A stretch of DNA of 7,534 bases. It comes from an uncultured Prevotella sp. GTDB taxonomy: Bacteria; Bacteroidota; Bacteroidia; Bacteroidales; Bacteroidaceae. The position numbers were made by a program, and so were the translations under genes. Shown here one piece after another: positions 1 through 6,900 of this stretch (positions within the stretch are counted from its first letter, which is position 1; every line of letters starts with the position of its first letter). Under the pieces are notes generated by a model. It was not told where the DNA came from, did no database searches, and saw only the letters and a program-made list of their open reading frames with translations. The stretch spans positions 1-7,534 of the forward strand of contig USCX01000061.1 in the NCBI GenBank assembly GCA_900553285.1, written 5' to 3'.

Positions 1-49
1 CACGTGATTTGTAATCTCGGGGTCGTTGGTTCGAATCCGACAAGAGGCT
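1..49 (+). tRNA. tRNA-Thr (anticodon TGT), 3' part only
   Basis: This is the 3' part of a tRNA gene cut by the left edge of the window. The anticodon stem is 3-7 paired with 15-19, the seven-base loop is 8-14 and the anticodon is TGT at 10-12, which reads threonine ACA codons. A five-base variable region (20-24) leads into a T arm with stem 25-29/37-41 and the canonical loop TTCGAAT at 30-36. The 3' acceptor strand AAGAGGC (42-48) would require GCCTCTT at the missing 5' end, giving the G1-C72 and C2-G71 pairs typical of tRNA-Thr. The unpaired discriminator base is T49. CCA is not encoded. One T-T mismatch (5 against 17) lies in the anticodon stem. The D arm and 5' acceptor strand are outside the window, so intactness cannot be checked. 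Confidence 0.88.
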
Positions 50-50
50 C

Positions 51-104
51 AAAAGGAAAAGGAGCAGATGGACAGGCAAGTTCATCCGCTCCTTTTCCTT
101 TTTA
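51..104 (+). terminator. Rho-independent terminator after tRNA-Thr
   Basis: A very long hairpin begins two bases after the tRNA. Bases 51-65 (AAAAGGAAAAGGAGC) pair perfectly with 88-102. After an A66/C87 mismatch the stem continues with 67-72 against 81-86, which includes one G-T pair, and closes an eight-base loop (73-80). The descending arm ends in a T run (99-103). The A-rich left foot means it could also work in the opposite direction, but no minus-strand gene is seen ending close to it. Confidence 0.85.
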
Positions 105-286
105 CAGGCCCCGGGCCACGAAACAAAACGAGGCTTCATGCAGACATCCCGTCCTCCCCGCCCACAGCGGGCCTCGGCTGGCCTCACGTTTTTCCCTCCC
201 CTCCCATACCGGCAAGCCTCGCTCAACTTTGGTTGGCCTGCGCATGGATCATACCCAAGCGTCTCCACCCTCATTCTCGCGACCCG

Positions 287-326
287 TTCTGTCAGGGCGA
301 CTGTTTTTTCGGTCGCCCTGACAGAA
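287..326. repeat. 15-bp perfect inverted repeat (hairpin)
   Basis: Bases 287-301 (TTCTGTCAGGGCGAC) are the exact reverse complement of 312-326, with a ten-base loop (302-311) that holds six consecutive T. Neither side has a T tract just after the stem, so it is not a standard terminator in either direction. An imperfect third copy of the arm (TTCCTGTCGGGGCGGC) follows from 328. It could be an RNA hairpin, a protein-binding site or a small dispersed repeat; the sequence alone does not decide. Confidence 0.75.
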
Positions 327-376
327 ATTCCTGTCGGGGCGGCCGATTATCACAAAAGGGCCTTAGGAAACACAAT

Positions 377-418
377 AAAAACGGTTGTCATGCTTCCCAT
401 GGCCGGAGGACCGGTTTT
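377..418 (-). terminator. Weak terminator candidate for the gene at 515-1390
   Basis: Read on the minus strand, bases 418-410 pair with 385-378 as an eight-pair stem with one bulged base (413), followed by TTTTTATTG (381-373). A short CATG/CATG pairing lies in the large loop. It is downstream of the minus-strand gene that stops at 515 and has a T tract, but the stem is weak and the loop large, and it lies about 100 bases past the stop codon. Confidence 0.25.
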
Positions 419-424
419 CCTGCA

Positions 425-445
425 CAGTCCACACACCGTGGACTG
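425..445. repeat. 8-bp perfect hairpin
   Basis: CAGTCCAC (425-432) and GTGGACTG (438-445) are exact reverse complements around a five-base loop (433-437). It lies 70 bases downstream of the stop codon of the minus-strand gene at 515. No T tract follows directly on either strand. It may protect the 3' end of that transcript, alone or with the weak stem at 377-418. Confidence 0.5.
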
Positions 446-514
446 CCGTCATGTCCCCGCAAACACGTTTGCACCGTCTCTACTGAGCGCAAGACACCAC
501 CCCATCCGTCCGAC

Positions 515-1390
515 TCATTCCATCCTCTTCAAGATGCAATCCGGACACGTAGCCAATTTTTCAAAATTCCGGTCCAAAACCACCAGGCACTGTCCCCCTT
601 CGACCAGTAAGAAATTATAAAAACCTTGGCCGCGGTCGGGTACCAGCTGCCACACAACAGCATTAGCGTCCGCGGGCACACCGCGCTGGGTGTTCCTCCG
701 GCCCATGCAGACGAAAGTCTCATCAGCCCCACTACCAGCGCCGCGACGAGCCAGCCTCAGCTGAAAACGGCCATCGCCGCTGTGTCTGCGATGACGGACG
801 CTCAAACTGCACGTCACGGCAGAGCCGTCCTCAGACGGGAGCATACCTTCGTAATGCACTTCCGCCCATGGGCCCAGACCTGGCTCGTTGTCACCCCGTT
901 GCTGCACATATATGAACTGACCGCACCGACTGACGGTCCATCTGCCATCCGCGTACCGCAGACCATCCGCCCCGTCATCGTCCTCACCCCAGCTCCACTC
1001 GCCCGACGGCAGTTTGCGCCGGTTCCACAAGCCCATCCGCTCACCGTCCGGGCCAAACAACTCAACCCGCGCGGAATCGGGACTGAAGATGACATAAAGC
1101 GCCCCACGGGCTCTGTCTGCCGCCTCCATCCGTAGCCCCTGCCCGAACAGGCTAACACGGTCATGCCTGGTTTCGCTCCATACGCGGCCCAACGAATCAA
1201 GAGTGCCATGACACCCTTTGACGTTTCTCCCCCATTGCGGCAAGGAAACGGTCAGCGGAAATGACGCTTGTCCCCCTTCGGGAATGTCCGCGCGCAAAGG
1301 TGCGCCACAACTCCCCATGCACACACAACCCGTCATCCACATTCCAAACAGTACGCAACACGCCCTTCTGTTCCTGCTTATACTTCTCAT
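515..1390 (-). CDS. Unrecognised exported, possibly lipid-anchored, protein (291 aa)
   Basis: I do not recognise this protein family. The start at 1390 is forced: an in-frame TAA lies six codons upstream. Residues 5-9 (SRNRR) and the hydrophobic, Cys-rich stretch 10-28 look like an export signal. Two lipobox-like sites are present, MTGC with Cys22 and MGSC with Cys28, so lipidation is possible, although neither has the usual Leu at -3. From about residue 38 the protein is soluble in character, Gly/Arg/Asp-rich, with alternating short strands and turns (for example LFGPDGERMGLW near 110 and GEWSWGEDDDG near 130). That suggests an all-beta fold, but no catalytic motif is visible. It lies 189 bases downstream of ogt on the same strand and may share its transcript. 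The consistent codon content across 876 bases supports a real gene; its function is unknown. Confidence 0.65.
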   Translation of the reverse strand: MRSISRNRRACCVLFGMWMTGCVCMGSCGAPLRADIPEGGQASFPLTVSLPQWGRNVKGCHGTLDSLGRVWSETRHDRVSLFGQGLRMEAADRARGALYVIFSPDSARVELFGPDGERMGLWNRRKLPSGEWSWGEDDDGADGLRYADGRWTVSRCGQFIYVQQRGDNEPGLGPWAEVHYEGMLPSEDGSAVTCSLSVRHRRHSGDGRFQLRLARRGAGSGADETFVCMGRRNTQRGVPADANAVVWQLVPDRGQGFYNFLLVEGGQCLVVLDRNFEKLATCPDCILKRME

Positions 1391-1579
1391 GTTTACGATT
1401 TTTTCTTATTCACCCTTAGCCGTCGGTTCTCCACCGCCTTCCGCCAAGAAACATTCACTCCTTCATCCTGTCCTCGCTCCCGGCCAGCCTCGCGGCGTAC
1501 CCCCTGCTCTATTCAGAAGGCCGCCTCTTTTCCTCGAACAGTCCAAGCCCGCATTTCAGCATCCATACGCACGCTCCGT

Positions 1580-2101
1580 TCAGCCCCGCGACGTCTCCAC
1601 ACGGCACTCCAAATCCAAAAGAAACTTCTTAACGTCTACCCCGCCGCCATAACCGGTAAGCGCGCCGTCACTCCCGACGACCCGATGACAGGGGAGAAAC
1701 AGGGAAAGCGCATTCACCCCATTCGCATTGGCCACCGCCCGTATTGCCCTCGGACTTCCAATCCGTCGGGCGACTTCCGCATACGAAACCGTCTGGCCAT
1801 AAGGAATAGCTGACAGACTTTGCCACACCGCTTTCTGGAAATCTGTCCCGACAAGAAGGAGCGGCACGCTGAAAGACAGACGACGTCCTTGAAAATAATC
1901 GTCAAGTTGCCGGGCCGCCTCACGAATAACATCGGTCTCACCCTTCTCATATCTTACATGCAAACCGTGCTGTAAACGACGATCAATATCATCGCGACGG
2001 CGTCCGTTCGCCCAATCACAAAGGCACAACTTCCCTTCGTATGAACCAAGCCACAAAGGGCCGCATGGAGACGGATAAATACTTGTTTGAAGCACGTTCA
2101 T
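1580..2101 (-). CDS. ogt: Methylated-DNA--protein-cysteine S-methyltransferase (O6-alkylguanine repair)
   Basis: This is a suicide DNA-repair protein that moves an alkyl group from O6-alkylguanine (and O4-alkylthymine) in DNA to its own cysteine in the cytoplasm. The C-terminal DNA-binding and catalytic domain is complete: YGQTVSYAEVARRIG (101-115), an arginine-finger segment RAIRAVANANGVN (118-130), the active-site motif PCHRV (137-141) with Cys138, and the following GSDGALTGYGGG (143-154). The N-terminal part (1-80) is the less conserved domain typical of the family. I chose the ATG at 2101 because it gives 173 residues, close to the ~170 usual for Ogt, and begins where family similarity starts (SPCGPLWLGSYEG). 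An in-frame ATG at 2146 would add 15 atypical residues. A purine-rich AGGGA lies upstream. Its promoter is probably at 2167-2199. No regulatory AdaA-type domain is fused, so it is the constitutive-type enzyme. It is read divergently from the glycosidase genes and shows no functional link to them. Confidence 0.95.
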   Translation of the reverse strand: MNVLQTSIYPSPCGPLWLGSYEGKLCLCDWANGRRRDDIDRRLQHGLHVRYEKGETDVIREAARQLDDYFQGRRLSFSVPLLLVGTDFQKAVWQSLSAIPYGQTVSYAEVARRIGSPRAIRAVANANGVNALSLFLPCHRVVGSDGALTGYGGGVDVKKFLLDLECRVETSRG

Positions 2102-2166
2102 CGTTTCACATTCCCTGATTTTCCACATAGGTACCTTGACCTTCACTTTGCCGAACCTTATGAAAG

Positions 2167-2199
2167 CAAATATAGCCGATTTTCACGTGGGGCATCAAG
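2167..2199 (-). promoter_or_regulatory. Promoter candidate for ogt
   Basis: On the minus strand, TATATTTG (2174-2167) matches the Bacteroidota -7 element TAnnTTTG exactly. CTTG (2199-2196), one base from the -33 element TTTG, lies 21 bases upstream of it, within the spacing reported for these promoters. Transcription would begin around 2160, leaving a leader of about 60 bases before the chosen ogt start at 2101. No experimental support is available from the sequence. Confidence 0.5.
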
Positions 2200-2383
2200 T
2201 CACAAGATAATTTAACACTACATCCACACGAGGACACAGACGCCTGATGCCACCGCCCGCATGGTGAACAAAACCGGAGATGTACTTTCTCCTCCTTCTC
2301 GCAGAAAAGACATAATCTGCAATTTTCCTCTTAATTCTCTACACGAAACAGCCTTTCACCAGGGCTTTATTAATATAAATTTG

Positions 2384-2391
2384 TATATTTG
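2384..2391 (+). promoter_or_regulatory. Promoter -7 element for the GH29-GH16 unit
   Basis: TATATTTG at 2384-2391 fits the Bacteroidota -7 consensus TAnnTTTG. Initiation a few bases downstream would give a leader of about 35-40 bases before the start codon at 2433, a normal length. The -33 element is poor: the nearest candidate is TTTC at 2354-2357, 26 bases upstream, slightly too far. A weak -33 box would fit a promoter that needs an activator, as is common for glycan-use genes, but this is inference. Confidence 0.5.
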
Positions 2392-2432
2392 ACGCGCAAA
2401 CAACTTTTCTACCTCTATCACATAACAAACTC

Positions 2433-3971
2433 ATGCTTATGAAAAAACAAACGCTTACGCTTTTTGCGCTCTGCCTGGCAGCTTCTTCGCTGAACGGCTG
2501 GGCCCAACAAGCGGAGGGGAGTGAATTCGAGTTACAGCAACAGGCTCTGCCCAATCCGGACAACGAACCGGCCCCCGTTCACCCGGTTCCGCATCCCCGC
2601 CAGTTGAAATGGCAAGAAACCGAATTCTATGCCTTCTTTCACTACGGAATGAACACATATACGGGCAAGGAATGGGGAAATGGCGACGAAGATGAAAACA
2701 TGTTCGCGCCCACACAAGCCCCCAATCCCCGCCAATGGCTTGAAGCCGTCAAAGCAGCAGGCATGAAAGGCGGAATCGCCGTAGTCAAGCACCACGACGG
2801 ATTTTGCCTTTGGCCGACGGAAACGACGACACACAACGTCACGAAAAGCTCAAACGCCTACGCGCAACAAACAAACATCCCGCGCGATTTCGCCGCAGCA
2901 GCCAAAGAGCTGGACATGAAGTACGGCTTCTATGTGTCACCATGGGACCGCAACAGCGCCCTGTACGGTACAGACAAATACGTAAGCGAAGTATTTCTCC
3001 GCCAATGCGCAGAATTGGCCAAGTACGGGAAAGACCAATTTGAAATGTGGTTTGACGGCGCGAACGGCGGAAGCGGATATTACGGAGGTCAGAACACGAC
3101 CATCAGCGTCGACCAATCGACCTATTACGACGTGCCCAATCTGCGCGATTCGGTCCACAAGGTCTGCCCGGACTGTGTGCTCTGGGGCGTCGGCGGTGAG
3201 GCCCGGTGGATCGGCAACGAAGCCGGTTGGGCCGGCGAAACAAACTGGTCGACCGAAAACCGCGGTACAGCCCCTGAGGGCAACGGTATGTACGGTTCAG
3301 AAAACGGATGGTTCTGGTTGCCCGGAGAAAGTGACGCCAAAGGCACAAGCGCGGGTTGGTTTTACCATGATGGCGAAACGGTGAAAACGCCCCAGCGCCT
3401 TTTCCAGATGTATCTTGAAACCGTAGGCCGAAACGCCACACTCATCCTCAACATGCCTCCCAACAAGGCCGGCGTGCTCCCGACAGCCACCGTAAATGTA
3501 CTTTCACAACTGGGCGAGATGCTGAGAGAGCGGCTGGGCAACGACTTGGCCCGCACAGCAAAAATCGAGGTGAGCGAAACACGAACGGCAGGCACTTCCC
3601 GCAATTATGCGGCGACCAACCTTACCGACGGTGACAAAGACACTTATTGGGCCACAAACGACGGCACCACACAGGCAACCATCACCCTCACTTGGGACAC
3701 GCCGCAGAATGTACACTACGTATCGCTGCAAGAATACATCAAACTCGGACAACGCGTCAAGAGTTTCAAAATCGAGACCAGCGAAGACGGCACAAGCGGA
3801 TGGACCCAACGAGGCGGCAACATCCCAACCACAACCATCGGTTACAAGCGTATTATCCCCTTGAACGGTTCGACCTCCGAACACGGCACGGGATATGATG
3901 TCAAAGGCATTTGCATCACTATCGAAGACAGCAAGGCCTGTCCTCTGCTCCACACCCTTTCCGTTTATTAA
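2433..3971 (+). CDS. Secreted alpha-L-fucosidase, family GH29 (subfamily B-like) with C-terminal F5/8 type C-like domain
   Basis: This enzyme should remove terminal alpha-L-fucose from glycans by the retaining mechanism. Residues 1-25 form a type I signal peptide (MKKQTLTLFALCLAASSLNG, cut near WAQ), so it acts in the periplasm or beyond. The GH29 barrel spans about 50-370, with FFHYGMNT (68-75), KEWGNGDED (79-87), KHHDGFCLWPT (119-129), YVSPWDRN (167-174) and EMWFDGANGGSGYYGG (204-219), where Asp208 is the expected nucleophile. The stretch RWIGNEAGWAGETNW (258-272) is expected to hold the acid/base; Glu263 and Glu269 are candidates. Residues 375-512 resemble an F5/8 type C (discoidin) beta-sandwich, with TDGDKDTYWAT (398-408), QEYIKLGQRVKSF (433-445) and IGYKRI (469-474). 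These features match the GH29-B type, usually specific for alpha-1,3/1,4 fucose next to a galactosylated sugar; that specificity is inferred. The length of 512 is slightly short for the type, but all core motifs are intact. The start could also be the ATG at 2439, two codons in. It is the first gene of a two-gene unit with the GH16 gene. Confidence 0.93.
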   Translation: MLMKKQTLTLFALCLAASSLNGWAQQAEGSEFELQQQALPNPDNEPAPVHPVPHPRQLKWQETEFYAFFHYGMNTYTGKEWGNGDEDENMFAPTQAPNPRQWLEAVKAAGMKGGIAVVKHHDGFCLWPTETTTHNVTKSSNAYAQQTNIPRDFAAAAKELDMKYGFYVSPWDRNSALYGTDKYVSEVFLRQCAELAKYGKDQFEMWFDGANGGSGYYGGQNTTISVDQSTYYDVPNLRDSVHKVCPDCVLWGVGGEARWIGNEAGWAGETNWSTENRGTAPEGNGMYGSENGWFWLPGESDAKGTSAGWFYHDGETVKTPQRLFQMYLETVGRNATLILNMPPNKAGVLPTATVNVLSQLGEMLRERLGNDLARTAKIEVSETRTAGTSRNYAATNLTDGDKDTYWATNDGTTQATITLTWDTPQNVHYVSLQEYIKLGQRVKSFKIETSEDGTSGWTQRGGNIPTTTIGYKRIIPLNGSTSEHGTGYDVKGICITIEDSKACPLLHTLSVY

Positions 3972-3987
3972 ACCTCATCCTGCCACA

Positions 3988-6900
3988 ATGAATATCAAGA
4001 AACATATCCTCTGGGCGGCCCTGGCGCTCCCTCTGACCGCCGCCGCTCAGGAAATCACATTCGAAACAACCGACTACAAAGCCGTCGGTACATACGACTC
4101 TTGGGAGGAGTCACCCTTCCGTACGGGCCAATTAAAAGGAAACGTAGCCGTGGTCAGCAATCATCTCAACCAGGTAGATGAAGACCTCGAAATGTCCCCC
4201 AACGCCACAGGGCATATCCTCGGATTCCAACGTTCACGCTACGGAAGCAATCTCTACGGGGCCCGTATCGATCTTAACACAACCTTTGAGTTGACGAAAA
4301 CGACAAAATACGTGCACGTCCTCATCCACAAGCCTACAGAAGGCCGGGTAATGCTTATCGGACTGGGAAAACGCCATGAAAGAGCAGGCCAATCGCCCGA
4401 GACTGAGCAATTTTGGGCTCTTTCCTCGCAGACCGTCACTCCCGGAGCCTGGTGTGACGCCGTTTTCCCCATCAAGGGAGCCGGCGGCATCGACATTTAC
4501 AGCCTTGTCGTGGTGCCGGACTGCGAGTCTCCACACAATCTGAAAGATGACTACGCCGTATATATCGACGAGATTGAGGTAAACGATGATTCCACCCCCC
4601 GCTTCCGCCGTGGCGACTATGTCATCAATTATGACGAAGGTACTACCGTCAGCCGTACCGACCGAAATCTTACCGGCGTATCATTAAACGGTTCAAAAGA
4701 CGGAAACCAAAGTCTCGAATGGACGTTACCATCCCCTAAACCACTCTACCTCACACAGCTGGACAAGAGTTTCACGGCCAAGGCCGGTGAAACCCTCATG
4801 CCCGGCTTCAAGTATAACAACAATTGGATGAATGGTTTTGTCTATCTCGACCGGGGCAACGACGGGAAATTCAGCCATGAGCTCAACGAGGACTACACCA
4901 TCCCCGAAGGAAGTGACATCATGAGCTATTCTTATGTGGAGACGGTGACCAACACCGAGGGGTATCTCAGCGACGGTACACGGGTCACAGGAGGCGCTCG
5001 CAACGTGCTCAACCCGCCGCAGTTCACCGTCCCGTCCGACCTGCCGAATGGCTACTACCGCTTACGCTTCAAACTCGACTGGGGCAATGTCGACCCGGGC
5101 GGCTCACCCACCATCGTAAGCGACGGCGGCATCATTGTTGATACCCGTCTGAACATACACGGCGACGTCTGTCATGTCACAAACGCTCAACGCAATGGAG
5201 ATGTGCTCACCGAGGACGGCGGCACACTCAACAATTACGAAGCACCATTCGGCGAACCGCTTACCGTCAAGATGGATCCGGAAAAAGGGTTCACGTATGA
5301 AGGTATAAGAGTCCGCTACGGCTATAATCTTTCAGGCGATAGCCTTGTACATGGAACGCCTCAATACGTAGATGTCGTCTATCCGGCTTACCTCTTCCGC
5401 GACAATAAGTTCACCATCCCCGCAGAAATCATGACTGCCGACGTGCAAATTGAAGGCCTTTTTGTAGAAATATCGGGCAATACGCCTGAGGAGGGAGAAG
5501 ATTATGCCCTTAATTTCGACAAAAGCCTCACCATCACACGCACCGACCGCAAGCTGAACAGCTTCACCCTGCAAGGAACACAAGGAGGGGAAAGCACCCT
5601 TACGCTCGACACCGAAGGAGACAACACCGTCTACCGCGACATGACGGATGTTGAAGTCTCACTCGTACCGGGCGACGTGGTTAACACGACCGTCGACTAT
5701 ACGGGACGCGCCATGCACAACTACCTTTACATCGACCTCAACCAAGACGGACAATTCAGCAACAGCCTCAATGCCGACGGCACACCTACGCCCTCCGGCG
5801 AACTGGTTTCCTACACCTATTTCGACGGTAAGAACAGCCTCGGTGAAACGATTTCAGGACAAGCTGGTAGTGTCAGCGTAGGGAGTTCGCCGGCTTTTAC
5901 CCTGCCGGCCTCCCTCCCTGCCGGTGTATATCGTGCCCGTTTCAAAGTGGACTGGAACAACATAGACCCTGCGGGACAATGGGAAGAAGGCGCAGGAAAC
6001 CAAATCAACAAGAACGGGGGCTACATCATCGACTTTCTCCTCAATGTACACCAACCGACACAAACACTCGAAGTACAGACCGAGAATGGGAGCGTAAACG
6101 GTGAAAACTATACCGGCCTACCTCTCAAACTACCCTTGTTTACAGAGCTGACCGTTGTTCCGACTCCTGCCGCAAAAGGCTTCGTCGCCGAAAACATGGT
6201 CATTCAACACGGCTACAACTTCGATGGTCCTCAATACATACATGGAAACAAACAATGGGGTAAGTTCAGCGTACCGGCAGAAACGTACACCATTCCTGCG
6301 GATAGCGTCAACGGCGACCTTCTCATCACTGTTAACTACAAACGTGGAGAAACGGCCGAATATACGCTCGTTTTCAACGATGAGTTTAACGGAGAAGACG
6401 GCACACAACCCGACGCAGACAAATGGGTACGCTGTCAGCGCCAGAGTTCTACATGGAATCGCTGGCTTTCTGACAGCACGGCCGTCATCTACATCGAAGA
6501 CGGTAAACTCGTGGCACGCGCCATTCCCAATCTCGACAGAAGTAAGGACCCTGTAGCGATGATAACAGGCGGCATTCAGTCCTCTGGGAAATATGACTTC
6601 CTCTACGGAAAGATCGAAGCCCGGATTCTGACCAATCCTCACTCCGGAAACTTCCCCGCCTTCTGGATGATGCCCACGAATCAAGCCGACGGCTGGCCTG
6701 ACTGCGGAGAGATTGACATCTGGGAACAAATCGACTCGGAAAACAAGGCTTACCACACCGTTCATTCTAATTGGACTTATGACTTGAAACACACTAACGA
6801 CCCGGCTTCCTCTGGAAACGAAAATGTATCGATGGATCGTTATCACACTTATGGCCTCGAATGGGACGCTAACAGCATGCGCTGGTACGTTGACGGCAAA

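Larger units (their letters stand above)
105..514. other. Intergenic region without a convincing gene
   Basis: About 410 bases lie between the tRNA terminator and the stop codon of the minus-strand gene at 515. Open frames exist on the plus strand (for example 26-610 and 138-620), but their translations are rich in Pro, Ser, His and Arg, show no motif, and run into the antisense of the gene at 515-1390. I therefore read the region as non-coding. It contains inverted repeats at 287-326 and 425-445 and a weak minus-strand terminator candidate at 377-418. A smaller GC-rich hairpin (157-161 with 167-171) is also present. A short structured RNA cannot be excluded. Confidence 0.6.
2102..2432. other. 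Divergent intergenic control region
   Basis: These 331 bases separate the start codons of ogt (minus) and the fucosidase (plus). Both ends carry a TAnnTTTG element facing outward to its gene (2167-2174 and 2384-2391). The middle (about 2200-2340) shows no open frame worth calling and no strong hairpin; a five-base pairing (2276-2280 with 2288-2292) is the only small fold noticed. The stretch 2366-2391 is strongly AT-rich, including TTTAT-TAAT-ATAAA at 2366-2379, and could bind a regulator. No named operator was recognised. Confidence 0.6.

Noticed and set aside
1..49. tRNA 3' end as the attachment site of an integrated element
   Set aside because: No second copy of the T-arm or acceptor sequence and no integrase were found in the window.
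26..620. Open plus-strand frames 26-610 and 138-620
   Set aside because: Their translations are Pro/Ser/His/Arg-rich with no motif, they pass through the terminator or the inverted repeats, and they end antisense to the gene at 515-1390. They look like chance open frames in GC-rich DNA.
1218..1813. Open plus-strand frames opposite the 3' half of ogt and the gap before it
   Set aside because: They are antisense to ogt, whose PCHRV motif and family length are clear, and their low-complexity peptides lack any export signal or domain pattern.
2102..2146. Upstream ogt start at 2146
   Set aside because: It would add 15 residues with no family similarity; the start at 2101 gives the usual Ogt length. 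It remains possible, because the predicted transcription start near 2160 would include it.
3895..3987. Upstream in-frame starts for the GH16 gene
   Set aside because: They overlap the end of the fucosidase gene and would place 31 extra residues before an otherwise perfect signal peptide that starts at 3988.
6130..6846. 238-codon minus-strand frame inside the GH16 gene
   Set aside because: It is fully antisense to the GH16 catalytic domain. Its Val/Arg-rich peptide fits a shadow frame created by the codon bias of the real gene.
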